A stretch of 64,000 nucleotides of DNA. Source: Oxytricha trifallax (Eukaryota > Ciliophora > Spirotrichea > Sporadotrichida > Oxytrichidae). Location: assembly GCA_000711775.1 (NCBI GenBank), contig ARYC01017972.1:33950-97949 (forward strand). The letters run 5' to 3'. The translations under genes were made by a program, and so were the position numbers. This document shows, in pieces, positions 50,940-63,751 of the stretch. Numbering within the stretch: the first letter of the stretch is position 1; every line of letters starts with the position of its first letter. The notes under the pieces were generated by a model. The model was not told the origin of the DNA and did not search any database. It saw only the letters and a list, made by a program, of their open reading frames with translations.

Positions 50940-53740
50940 GAGGAGGAAGAGGATGATCTATTCCAATCAAATGGTCATAGTGGAAAGAAGAAACTAAATC
51001 ATTAAAGAAATCTACTCCCCTAAATTCACTCAGATTTTGCTGAGTCTAAGAGAGCATCTAAACTCAACACAGGTTCCATTGGAAATATCTTGGAAAAATA
51101 CAGAAGGAAGGAAGGCAGATAAAGGATTCTTAGATTGAGCTCCTAACTCAGATGAAAAAACAGAGCAGAAAACTGAAAATTAGTTCAACCAGGAAAAAAG
51201 ATGATCATCTTAACTCTTAATCTGTCAAGAAAGAATGACAGACTACTGTGTCATCAGTATTTAAAATAGTAGGTAGAATTCTCAACAGATAAGATCCATT
51301 ATTTTTAATTTTTCTAGGAAATAATCAAAAAAATTTAACATAAAATATTATAAAATAATTTGATTAAGAGGTAGAAAAGCCTATGGTTAATTTGCAGAAA
51401 CATTAAACTAATTTATCATATTAAAATAAATTATATCACTATTTTTCAATTTTCCTATAAGATTTTTGGTAAAGGGAAGTTTAGAATTGAAAATTAGAAG
51501 GGAAATTAATTAAATACGTAAGAATTGTAAGCTTCGTAATTGATTTAAATTAATCAACAGAATTTGATGGCAGAACAAAATTATTAAAAATACATATTGG
51601 TTTATTTTACTCTTTACGAATTCTAAAAATTTTATATTTGCTTATTTCATCATTGGATAAATTTTCTTATAAATTATTTTTTAAATAATATATAATGACT
51701 TGCCAATTTGATTTGCCGGTGATGCAACCTATGTTTTTTATTATTATTATTAAATGCTTTTCGGAAATTATTAAATACTGGAGCTTAAGTCAGTGAGATA
51801 AATATATCTGATTGTTCCAGCCTCTGTTTTAAATAAGTACTTTTATAAATATTTAATTAATCTATTGGTTAATTTACACCATCATAATAATCGTTAGGAT
51901 ATATTCCAACTATGACAGGGGCAATAAAATTAAAAATATTATTAATTAATTAAAAAAGAATTTAAATAAAATAATAATTAACATTATGCAAATAAATAAT
52001 GATTCGAAAGATTGACAAGTTCTATATTTTTCTAATATTTTAGAATTTGCATTCATTTTATATGTTAACTTTGAATAACTAATTCCATAAAGATAAAGTT
52101 TAAATGTTAAAGAAATTCTTTTATTATTTGTATTTAAAATAATTAAAAGTATTTTAAAAAAATATAAATATATTGTATAATAATAGATATATTTATGGGA
52201 AACGCAAAAAAAGAGAAAGAAAATATTTAAAAAATTAAATTTAATAATCTCATTTCACTAAATAAATATTCTAAGAAAAATTAGGAGAAGTTTCCTTCCC
52301 ACAACATGAAAATTTATATCATACATTACTTATAAATAAATAAAATTTCAGAGAGACATAATGAATTAAGGAAATATGAAGACTGATAATAATTAACAAA
52401 TTAATGTCATTTTATTAAAAAGTTACTATAAACTCAATATAAAAAAAGGGTCTGGGTAATAGTATGACAGAAATTTTTATTATGAATAAAATTTTTAATG
52501 AAAATTTTAATACAATTTTCTAATTTTTAAATTTATTAGAGGCAAGTGTAGGTTTTTCTAGTCAATCTTTCAACAATAAAAACTAGCCAAAAGACTCATA
52601 GAACTCAGATTCTCAACTTGAAAATGGCGCTGGTAGTTCCTCTCAAATGGATGGCTTTGGTAACTCATAACATTCAAATGATTTATTGGATGAGGTGTCT
52701 TAAAAAAGCGAAGTTCCTAATTCAAACGCCTCTTTAGGCCAAGTAGATGACCCAATTTCATAATAATTTGAGAATTTGTAAATTGCTGGTATAATCAATA
52801 TTGTGTATGCTAATATTTAAACAACATAAAAAGTCATATGTTTGATGAATTAATTATAGCGCTCCCTCTAACTATTTTGTTCCACCTGGAAGTAATATCA
52901 ATAATGATGAAGAGAAAGAAGGATAAGATTCTTTCAATATGAGATAGAGATCAGCATCAAAATACAGAAACCAAAGAAGATCTTATGCCGAGATGAGCGA
53001 GCCTGATATTAAAAAATAAAAAAGATTTTTTTTAATATATATATGAATATAATGTTTTTGTACTTTTAATTATGAAACTTATTAAAAAAATTACGTAGAA
53101 TTTCTCAAAAAAACTTCTTTTAATGATTTTTTGAATTTCTAGTAATACTTTAAATATTATTGTTATAATTGAAGAGGAAAAGAAGAGCACTCTTGAAGTT
53201 TAACATGATGTGTTTAAAATCGAAATAAATTCTAAACGTATCAAGTTGAACAAAGAAAGTTGCTTTGAAGACTCAGAGGAAAAGAAGTATACAAAGAAAA
53301 TAAGCTAGACTAGGAAAGCAGATGTTGAGACGACTGAATAGTCAGAGGATGAGATTGCTGAAAAGCCTGCAGAAGATGAGGTTGTCGAGTAAGTTGAGGA
53401 CATCGTTCAACAGCAAGTAGTAGGGATTCAACAACATCCAACTGGTGCAGTCAGACAACAACAATCAGCGTAGATTGATCAAGATTCATCTGAGGAGATA
53501 AACTAGCAAGAAGAAGAAAGTTAAAGAGTGATGGTGTAAAGTTAAGCAATCGCTTAAAACTAAGCAACCACTCTTGACACAGCAGTTCCTTAGGTTTAGT
53601 CAACAACTTAGACTTAAGTTGTTGCTTCTAATACTAATCAGAACTAGATATAGTAATAAAATTAGAGAAATATTCCATTTTCTTAAAGGGAGTTTCCTAT
53701 TTATCAAATGAATTTTATATAAAGTAAAAAGAGAGAATGA
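50940..53740 (+). CDS. Acidic Gln-rich protein, probably scrambled; start uncertain
   Basis: Coding blocks in one direction end at TGA 53738-53740. Blocks: 50940-51230 (EEEEDDLFQSNGHSGKKK, RASKLNTGSIGNILEKY), 51240-51300 (SSVFKIVGRILNRQD), 51365-51420 (DQEVEKPMVNLQKHQ), 51470-51595 (FGKGKFRIENQKGN), 52545-52780 (SVGFSSQSFNNKN), 52862-53010 (YFVPPGSNINNDEEKE), and 53170-53740 (acidic/Gln-rich, CFEDSEEKKYTKKISQ). The first block has no ATG. A start-like piece MTCQFDLPVMQPM lies in the middle, at 51695-51733, and shares pointer CCTATG with 51380-51385, so order is probably changed. No domain recognised. Confidence 0.5.
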
Positions 53741-54029
53741 TAATAAACATTAAGAACTAGAATAATAGCTTTGTAACATATTAAATATCTAACTAGCAGA
53801 TTAACTTTGAAAAATAATATAATGATATAATTAAATTAACTATTCAACATTATACTTCCTTTAAATTAATTATAAAACGCTAAATATAAGATTCATAAAT
53901 TTTATTGAATCTGCAGAAGTCCTTAATAGAAAGAGATATAAGATCGGAACTTAAAAAAATTAAATTTTTAAATTTTTGATTTCATAATGAATTATTAGAT
54001 TATTTAAGCTTAAGTTTTTTTGTTTTCAT

Positions 54030-56960
54030 TTATTTATGATTAAATCAATAATTAAGTCTTCTGATTAAGTTTTTTTAATCTTCTTCCAGTGTCTTAAGCT
54101 TTCATCTTTTAAAAATTTGAATTCTTCTTAATGCATAGTATACCTAGTATTATTAAAGTATATTTTTGGATTCAATTCTTAGCTTGAGATTTCTTACAAT
54201 TTATTAATTATATTTTACAAATTCATAGAAAGTAGGTCTTATATTTACAGAGCTTAATTAGCGATATTCTTTCATTTTGTGTTTAACTGCCTATATCTCA
54301 CCATTATTAAAATATTGATTGTTGTTATTGATTTTTAAAATCCTTAAATTCATTTACTGATTCCCATTAATTATCAATTTTCATACCACTTCCTGATTAA
54401 AATTTAAATTATAATGTACTTATACTGTTTTGATTTCTTAATGACTGTGTCACTTCAGTCTATCATATCTTTGTATTCAACTTCAGCATTTTAAGAAAAA
54501 ATCAGTTTGGTTACTGTAATTATAATATAATTTTCAATTAAGTTTAAGATTTGCCTTTGATTTAGATACTTTACTGGAATAAGGCTCCTTAATTATTCAA
54601 ATAAAAAGTGTAATTTGAATGGTTGTAAGGATAATAGCGATTGTTTTCTTGTTAACTCTATGTTAGTTTACACTTTTAATTTTCTAAGTGTCTTTTAACT
54701 GAAGATTAGTACTCCTAACTCTCAATGATCTCCTGTAGTTTTCACTTTTAGTAATTGACATATCTTCACTATCCAGTTATGATTTTAGTTACAGATTTAT
54801 ACTCTAGGTAGTTGTTCACGCCTATATAAAGCTGTTGCTTAAATTTCTTTTAAGCATAACTTATGTAATGACAACAGTTGCTTTTGGTTTGTTTCAATGG
54901 ACTAATATGCACTTGAAAATGCTCTTGTAGAAATATCTGATTTGATTTCACTGTTAAAAGATTTTTTTCCACTAATCCGGTGAAATTTCATTCCATGTTA
55001 TTGATTGTAATGTTTAACTTGTTCAACATCTCTTTTATTTTGTGAGTGAAATTAAAAAGAGTGAGTATAACATGTTACTATATTTTAGAGTATTCAGTAA
55101 GTTTTAATTACTCTTTATGTCATTTATTGAACAACTTATGCTGTCTTTTTGGATTTATAAAGAATCAATTTATGCACAATTACCATGATTGTCATTTCAA
55201 AAATCTTTGTTTACTATTTAAATTCATAATCGAATTATCTAAGCAACAGTTTCTATGAGTTCATTATTATTTTACTTTAGTTTAATCATTCTTTAGAGAG
55301 TATTCGTTAGACTTAAAGAACGGGAAGCTTGGCGTGAATATTTATTTATTTTTACACTGGTCTAATGTTTATTGCATTCGTTTCTTATCAATATTTTAAT
55401 ATCCAACCAGGCATTTGTAGTCATATCTGAATATTAAAAAGATTAAAATATATAAGAAATTAAAAAAATTGTTTTTTATCACAATATTATAAGCTCCTGT
55501 GACATTTATTATAAACTCCCTTTGTGATGTTAAATGCTATATATCCTAAAGATGCTGTAACCAACAACTGCACCATCAAAAACTAAAAACTGGCTTAAGT
55601 CAATCTCTACGCGATTTTTTAACTTCTAAGGATTTATACCTTTTCTTAAAGTCACTGCTATCAGATAGTAATTACTTGGCTCTCACCCTTGTTTTGGCAG
55701 GTAAAATAGCTAAAATTCTTGTTTTAATAGAACTTGAATTTTTCCATATATTTATTCCTTACTGTCTATTGGTCATTGTTATTGAAAATTTAAATAAAAT
55801 TAAAGTATAATTAAGTTAAAATTGTAAATTTTAATATTAATCTTAGGGAAAATGTTCATTCTTTTGAACTTAAGAACATAAGGATTAGAATTGTTATTTG
55901 TTGCAATATTTTAATGTTTATCATTATGAAACACCATCCTCCTCCTATAATCTGTATTTATATATAATTTAAATTTTAATAAGTACTCATTAATCCCTAA
56001 CCCTAAATAAGCTTAAGTTTATTTATAAACATTTTAGTTGAATGCTCAATTTGATATTTGTGGAAATTTACTTTCAAAAGCTTCATCAATTTCTTGGAAT
56101 TTATATTATAATTTTGATTAGCAGCAGCTCCACCGAATTGATATTGACTACAATCACTGTATTTTTAATTTTTGTAATTCTTAAATTAACTTCATGTTTT
56201 ACTAGAGTTATTACAGTCAAAATTCGTGAGGTATAATAATTTATTTTTCCACTAACTTCTTCGGAAATTCTTGTTCATAGATATGCTGAATTGAATTATT
56301 TTGTTTTTGAATTGAGTTAGCAATGGTTATTCTATGGGTAGTTATTAATAGTAATTTTATGTTAATGATTAGGATGAGAGATTTACTGTTAATTAGAGTG
56401 CTTTGTGAGTTCTTTTTATAGTAAAATGATGGTATTTCATTATTTAAATGCTGATCAATCACTGGATATGGGATTGAAAAGCTGATAAAAAAGCTGCGAA
56501 TTTGTAGTATGTAGAAACAATTAATTTATTTTGTTATTTTAATTATTTATTTCCTTTTTAGTTCCATTTATATATAAGAAGTGATATTTTTAACTGCTAT
56601 GATATTCAATCTATTAGATGAAAATATATTATAGACTAAGAATTTTGTCGATAATGAGTAACAAATAAATAAACGAAATGCTTTTGATCGTAAATAACCT
56701 TTCTTACTTTCTAAATAAATAAAATACTGCTTGGTCTATTGTTGATTCTTATTCTAATGCTATTAATTCTAAATCTTATTGAGTATAACCTGTGTTTAAA
56801 ACTACCTCCATATATACTGACTACTAAACTAGAATGCCATGATATCTAAATAAATGGAGATCTATTGCTAATGTTGAAGCAGCAACTGTTATTGCTGTAA
56901 TTACATCAGTTGTTGTTCTTAATATAGCCGTAATTAAAAAACTTATTATAAGTGATTTAA
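54030..56960 (-). pseudogene. Decayed, internally deleted copy of 43.29-48.48 kb
   Basis: Anchors occur in the same order and orientation as in 43-48 kb: 54037-54130 matches 43282-43390; 54640-55020 matches 44225-44620; 55070-55160 matches 45925-46000; 55255-55320 matches 46735-46800; 55530-55700 matches 47005-47180; 55980-56030 matches 47480-47530; 56740-56900 matches 48240-48450. Identity is high in patches but broken by many substitutions, indels and frameshifts, and sections such as 44.65-45.9 kb are missing. No long frame survives. A germline segmental duplication that has decayed is the simplest reading. Confidence 0.75.
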
Positions 56961-57062
56961 GTTTAAATATCTGAGAATTTTAAATACTATTAGGAATTGT
57001 TTTTAAAAAGTATCATTAAACTCAAATTAAATACTACTGTAATTAATGTATTTAATCACTTA

Positions 57063-60000
57063 TCATTTGAGTACTTCGTCGAACATCATCATCTTCTTTC
57101 TGCTCTGGACGGATGTCTGGACAATTTTCTTGGTGGTGGAGGCCGCTCCCTTGTCCAATAAATTCATGCCAGTGCTAGTGTTGGCTTCGTGTCTTCTGAT
57201 TACATCTTCTTTTCTTTCTGGTTTCATCTAAGTGTCGCCATTTAATCATTTGTTTGATAAATATTAAGAATATTCACAATCTTAATTGCATAAAAATATT
57301 ATATACAATTTATTTAAGGATTCAATTGAGATTCTCCCCAGTTTCGCTGCAAGGTTTCTTATTCATCCTCCACTGCTTTACGCAAGGCAGTCCAATTAGG
57401 TTCACCTAAAAAATTTATTAGATAAATAAAGCTAATTTACATTCTGATAGAAGCTTTTTCAAGTTTTGTTGTTTCTGAAGCTGCAATACAAGTTAACTAA
57501 TAAAAGGGTAGATGTCTTTTCTGATTGTTTGCGGCCTAAGATAATATATTACCAAAAATTATATTATTACTGAGAATATTCAGATAATGATAACCTCTTA
57601 GCTAATCTGAAAAGCATTTATGAGTCCCTAAATAACTTCTACTTCAACTCTTAATTCTGATTTTAAGAGCTAATTGCAATAATGACTTAGTTTATGGCAC
57701 TCAACAAGTTTGAATTTCTGTCATATCTCTCATAGTCTTCCTATAATAGATATTAAGCATTGGTTTATCATGTCTTACCATTATTATATCAGTGAAGCTT
57801 TTATCAATAAGCCCTTTATTAATGTGTTCATTGTCCAGCAAGACCATGATTTATAGTAGTTCGTATAATTTCACTCTATTCAAAAGTTTTAAGTGCTGCA
57901 ATTAGAATAATCCCTAAAATTTCCCAAAAAAGCTGACGATTTATTAAGCAATGAGTGCATTTAAATCAGCTTGTTTATCGTAAATCTTTTTGGCACCTAA
58001 CATAAGAGCGTTTTTGAGGTTTTGCTCTTATTTCATAGTCTCAAATTCTCCATTCGAAGCCTCTTCCTTTTTCTTTTCCTCCTCCTTTTTTTGTGGTACT
58101 GGGGTTTCTACTGGGTGATAATCTACTGGTGGTATTTATCCGGAGTCGGTGCCATCTTGGTTAAGTTTAGGATATATACATAAGATATATGATTTTTTGT
58201 ATTTATTTGGAAAATTATGCCATTAAACTATATGCCGAAAAAAATAAGATTAGGATCTTATAGCTTTGAGAACTCTTCAGTTGATAGTCCAGCAATTGAA
58301 GTAATTTGAAATCCGAAATTAATTTCCATAACATCTTAAATGGCTTCACTTGGCTCAGCTACAAACATGTTGAATAGGAAGAGTTTCAGAAACTCAGCTC
58401 CCTATCTGCAAGATTGACCACCTGAGAAAGCGAAATCTAATATTGGTTACAGAATGAATGGTGAGAGCATAAAGTCAAAGAGTTCTTTTGAATTGTGCAT
58501 TTAGTAACATTTTCTCACTATGCCAGATAGAATTTCAAAAAGCTATTCGGTCATAAAGTCATCGTGGTGGTTGTACTCTAATGAGTTTATGCAGTGAAAT
58601 TTATAATTAATTGTAATAATGATGCAAGTCATAAATTCTATCATTAAAATATGAAACAGTGCTGGATGATTTCATTTCTAAAGCTTTTATAGTCTTAAAG
58701 TGGGACTGTTCCAATATTTCTAACAGTACATATTCTCACTAGTAAATCAGTGACACACTATGTCAAGTACATGTGATTGAAGAGGCTATTAATAATAGCT
58801 GTTTTATTCTTGATTATGTAAGCAAGGATATTCTGAGTGTCCTTAATTAGCCAGAATGATACGATTTTATTCAGGTAGCCTCCAAGTGTGGAGTTTAGTT
58901 GCTAGTTTGGATTTACTGGCTATTAAATGTACGAGAAAAGTTTATCAAGGATCATTAATTATAAAATTATTTATTTGTTTTGCAATGAGAGTATTAAATG
59001 TCTATCAAATTTATATCAGCAGTTAATGTGCTAATTTTATAATATATAAATGATTTCTTATTCAACTATAATTTCTAAACAAAAAGGATCTTGGTATCTT
59101 AATTGTTGAATATAATGGAAGTTAAACATCTATTGTCAGCAATTAAGGCCTCTGTTACAACAAATGGCAGCTTGAAGCATCTGATTGGGGAATCCGAGAA
59201 AGATGGCTCAATAATCAAATAATCAATCATTTATTCTACTCTCTCTGGAGTCAAACTAAAGTCATTGATTAATTATAAGTTATTATGAGACATTTAAATG
59301 GCATGTTTTACTTACTATTTCTAAAGGAGCTCATTTTTTTATCTTAGTTCTGGGATAAACTCGTCGTCCTCAAGAACTCTTTTCAATTAAAATATGAATT
59401 ATATCAAAAAAGGCTTTATTTTTGTTTTTAAGATTAAATTTAACTCTTTCTAGTCTGGGTCCACTCCCCCTAACTTTTTTACATTTATCATTTTATTTTA
59501 GTTCTTCACTTGCATTTTTCATTTTTAAGTCACCATTTTCTTCTATCAATTCATTTAGAATGATATTATACTATTATGATATTTACCTATTCCTGAGTTA
59601 TTATTGAATTAATTTTAAATATCATACTTTATAATTGATTTATTTTTAAGATTACTTTGATAATATTAGATTCCTCCTCAAAGTCTTCATCATCACTAAA
59701 GTCAATAGCATTTTTTATATATTATATTGTAATATATGCTTATATTCCAATAATATATTTTGATTGTCATCTGTATTAGTATTTTCCTGCAATATTCTAT
59801 TAAGCGTTCCAGTGCTAGCATATGCATCACTATATCCTTCTCTATATAAATTAAATCAGTAAATCTGAAAGTTATAACTATTTTTATCTCAATATTTTTA
59901 AAATTATTAGAAAAATGGCTTTATATTAACCATTTTCCCCAAGTGAGATATAAATGTGTTGGAGTAAAGTGCATACAAAATTTGTGAGATAGTTGTCATT

Positions 60001-60906
60001 TTATTATTTTAATAAATATAATTAATCTTTTGTATATGCCTGTATTAATACTACTATAAATATGATTAATTGGAATTCATTTTTTTCACTACTTTACTGA
60101 TATTTATCGTATTTATATTGCTATATATTTTATCATATTTTTATTAATCAAAGACTTCTTTTGCTTTTTAATTTTCAATTTTATTGTACTCACTATACTG
60201 TGATGATCCATCCTCCTATAATAATAAATTAAAACTCATTAATTATTAATAAGAATTTGTAGTTTTACTTTAAAATAATATATATAGTTATAGTCATCTT
60301 CTTCCACAATGATAATTTCATCTTTAATCTGCTATTTTTATATGATTTTCTTGCCAATATCTACCTCGTTAATACTAAATACTCTTGCAATATCCCATCT
60401 CTAAGCAACAACTTATAAAAATAAGTATAAAATATTTTATATAAACTTTCTCAATTTGTTGCTCAATCAAGTGTATTTGGTCTTCATAAGATCTCTTAAT
60501 TAAGTCTATTATTTTAGTGTAGATTAATTACATAAAATAATGTTGATAATTTATTAATATATTTATGAGATTGGGTTTTTAAGCATGAGAGAAGTTATTA
60601 AGTTATAAAGACAAACTTCTGTGATTTCACCTGCTCTGAAATCTAATTAGTAAAACAGTACCATCGCCTTCACTAACATTACCACAACTTCTTTCATAAA
60701 TTAACTTAAATAAATAGTTATGCATAGGTTATAATATATTTAATTATTAATTCCTTGATTTAAGTGACAATCATCTGAAATAATTTTAGGAAATTTTGCC
60801 TCTTATAGTCTTAAATCTAATCTTTTTGGAAATATAAAGCTGATCGCTTGATTTAATCTTACTTTTCGAAGATGAAATCCTCAAGCCATTTCCTGTATTC
60901 ATCCAT
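57063..60906 (-). CDS. SAPS-domain protein (PP6/Sit4 phosphatase regulatory subunit)
   Basis: SAPS proteins are helical-repeat regulatory subunits of PP6/Sit4-type phosphatases. ATG 60906 (MDEYRKWLEDFIFEKQD) to TGA 57063-57065. After an acidic N-terminus (IDFSDDEDFEEESNI) comes LERVLEDDEFIPELRQKN, RVEQMIDYLIIEP, CFKLPFVVTEALIADN, then LGGYLNKIVSFWLIKD and QNILAYIIKN with DLLVRICTV: the order and spacing of the SAPS repeat. A charged Pro/Lys/Glu linker and a C-terminal helical part end MMMFDEVLK. Many IESs: pointers AAAGAGTT (59375-59382/59442-59449), ATCCTAA (58167-58173/58250-58256), AAAT near 57240/57290. I first saw three genes; the pointer joins make them one. Confidence 0.72.
58174..58256 (-). 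other. IES, pointer ATCCTAA (minus strand)
   Basis: TTAGGAT on plus at 58167-58173 and 58250-58256. Excision gives KLQDPKLNQDGTDSG in frame, fusing the SAPS part to its C-terminal part. Confidence 0.75.
59383..59449 (-). other. IES, pointer AAAGAGTT (minus strand)
   Basis: AACTCTTT on plus at 59375-59382 and 59442-59449. Excision joins GSGPRLERV to LEDDEFIPELRQ in frame. Confidence 0.75.
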
Positions 60907-61360
60907 TAATTTTCTGATAAGTTTTATTATTTGAAATGAGAGTATAACACCAGAAACTTTTTCACTTAAAATAAATTATACAAATTACTTATATTAAATT
61001 TCTTATTAAATGATAAAATTTTAATTATTTGTGCTCATCTTTCTTCTGAGCCTCTTTCTTAACATGGTTATAAATGTTGCTATTATCATGTACTCTTTGT
61101 TTATATTTATAGCATATAAGGTATATTTCCCTTGTTTTCCACCCATTATTATAATATTTTCTTAAATTAATTTCGATATTTTTTCTCTTATTTTTATCTA
61201 TCTTTATACAAAGACCGTATTAATAGTAAAATTAAGCTAAATACTAGAAAATAATATGTATTTATGATAAAGATTTGATGCTTCATTTGGGCCCTAAGAA
61301 TATATAAATAACAGCATCATACAAGAATATTTAGAATGCAGGTTACTCTAGAACACTAAC
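60907..61360. other. Intergenic, AT-rich
   Basis: 454 bp between two minus-strand genes; no coding, repeat or RNA structure seen. Confidence 0.55.
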
Positions 61361-63546
61361 TCATCTATCATAGATATTTTCTTTCTCTAATGAATACAGC
61401 TCGTTAACCAATTGGGCTATTTATTCCTTGCTTTTCATCAATTGTTTCTCAAGCATCTCGCTGCGTTTCTTGTTTTCAGAGTTGTCTTTAAGGGTAAATT
61501 GATATTAAATCATCATCTTCTCGTAAAGTTCTTTGAATTCTGAGTCATTTTGAGGTTTCAAATCATCGAAAGTTAGTTTTTGTTTTATTGAATCTATGTC
61601 ATCTTGGTCATTCAAAGCGTTTTAAAGTGAGGATATTTATTTGTTTTACTTGCTCTGATTTTGAGTTTTAAATGGGGATCTTAGTGATTAAGGTTCCTCA
61701 TCAGCCTGAGTGGTGCTTTCTACAGTGTTTTGAGTTTGATATTGCAGTGTTTAAAGTTGTAGAGTGTTCACTGTACTTTGTGACTCATTCAACTACTGCC
61801 TCATGTCTTACAGTTTTCTTTCATAAGATTCAATTATCACCAGTCTTTCATCTTCAAAAGAATTCTACTCTTGCTAGAGCTTTCTTAAAGTCGCCTCTAA
61901 AGTCTAAGCTTTCTGCCTGTATGAATCGGCTTCATTGCATTTTATTTCATAATCTCGCATTCTCTCTTCTTTCTATAACTATTTGTGTAAATAAGTTGAG
62001 AAACCATGTATAAATTTAGTTCACTTACTATTTCCAGAGTGATTATTCGTTGCTTTTACTCTAAATTTTCTTACTTTAGTGTCTTATTCTCATATTCTAG
62101 TTTACGAATGTTGTCTTCTAGCTTTCTGATTTATTGTTAACTCTCAGCACTTCCACTGCCAAAGGGTGTTGTCTCACTGCTTGTTACTAATTAAGTCTTA
62201 GTCAATACAGGAGTGGAAGACCTGTAATCTGGTAGTTACTGTGTACTAGAAAATCCTATTTTAGATTGAGATTTGGTATTCTAGCTTTGTATTGGAGTTG
62301 ATTGATTGTTTTCTTGTGGCAAGGAACTTTATTTTTGAAGTGATTAAGTTTTCAAAGCGTTACTTGACCGAGCTGAGTTCAATGTTAAGGTTTTATGAGG
62401 TGAATTATTTGGTTTTTATATTACTTGAGTACGCTGAGACTTCAAGGCGGCTTCATAGTACTTTAATGGTTATGTCTTAGATTAGGGTGTATGATCTAAT
62501 ACTGAATTTCTGGAGGAGGCTGTTATTAATTTGATAGAGACAGAATTAGGATTGGTATCATTACTATTAGTATTTTTATACTTATCATCATCTTAATTCT
62601 GTACTAATAATTCTTCTTCGGTATTTAAAAATGTATCAGTATTATCAATTAAGCTGCCTCTAAAAGAATCAGGAATATTGCTCTAAACATCATCGTTAAA
62701 TGGACTACAGTCACTTTCATTTAAGTTACTATTCTCTGTTTCCTCAGTTATTTGTTCTTTGATTGGGTTGAATTGTTCCTTGGCTCTAACTTCAAAGTTA
62801 ATAGAGGCATTTTTATCAAAACACTTTTGGAATACAGCCTTATGAGGGACTCGGCCATTTGCTTCCTTGTGACCAGTTACAAATTAAGCCAAATCTACAC
62901 TGCAAATTCCGATTGCTTTTTCCTTAGAATTATAAAAAGCTATCAATCTCAACTAAATGACTTTAGATTGAAATCCGCCGCCTTAAATAGATGCTACTCT
63001 ACTATAATTATCGTCATTATCTTAAATTTGCATTTATTGTTAAGATGCTCCTCTGCTTAGAGCTGTAACAATAGAAAGTTTCTCATTAAAGGTTGCAATT
63101 TTATTGTGTGAATCAATTTTCAACTTCTTTTTAGTATTTAGCGAATGAGTGCCTTTGAGAACTTAAACGAAGATATAAATTGGTGAAGGGACAGCAAGTT
63201 CAACTTTATTTATGTAAAAATCAAATTGGAATTTCGTTTGATTTAAACTGTTAGCATTTGAAGTTGTGGACATCATTGAGCTATCAAGAAGATTACTATT
63301 CAATGACTATCTTGTGAACTTAATTTAGAATATTTAATTCATATTTTAAGAGATCTATATTTTATGTTTTAGCTAAATTGTGCTTTACTCCTACTTCTAT
63401 TAGGTTTATGAATGACCAAGGTAAGAGTGAGGTCGAGCATTATTTAAAGTAAAATTTGGAGAATTCTTAACTTAATTTCCTGAGGAATAAGAACTGCTTG
63501 GATTGGATTGAGATGGCGAATTCTAAGAATTTGAAGATGATTTCAT
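61361..63546 (-). CDS. N-terminal C2 (EEIG1/EHBP1-type) and coiled-coil protein
   Basis: ATG 63546 to TGA 61361-61363, one 50-bp intron (GTAAGT..AATAG, about 61964-62030), no IES needed. Ser/Gln-rich leader; then a C2 domain at about residues 105-260: KFQFDFYINKVELAVPSPI, VLKGTHSLNTKKKLKID, HNKIATFNEKLSIVT, LRLIAFYNSKEKAIGICSVD, LAQFVTGHKE. This is the NT-C2 fold seen in EEIG1/EHBP1-type proteins, which link membranes to actin or microtubules. A disordered linker and then a long heptad coiled coil (KLEDNIRKLEYENKTLK; KEQIAQLVNELYSLEK) follow. Membrane or cytoskeleton tether is inferred. Confidence 0.78.
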
Positions 63547-63751
63547 TTCGTATTTTTAACTAATGAATTTAATATTATTTTAACAACATGAAATTAATTA
63601 AGTTATTAAATTATTACTGTTAACTCTCATGACTTTGTAATTTTTATTCTTAAAATTTAACCCTGAAAAGGAAAACTTTCTTGTATCTTTCATTAAATTT
63701 AATTGATTGTCGCTTATTGGTATTTATTTTATTTTTTTTTTGTATCTGTCA

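Noticed and set aside
57046..57231. Plus-strand open frame beginning MYLITYHLSTSS
   Set aside because: It is the complement of the last coding segment of the SAPS gene, which has the better codon pattern and a natural stop.
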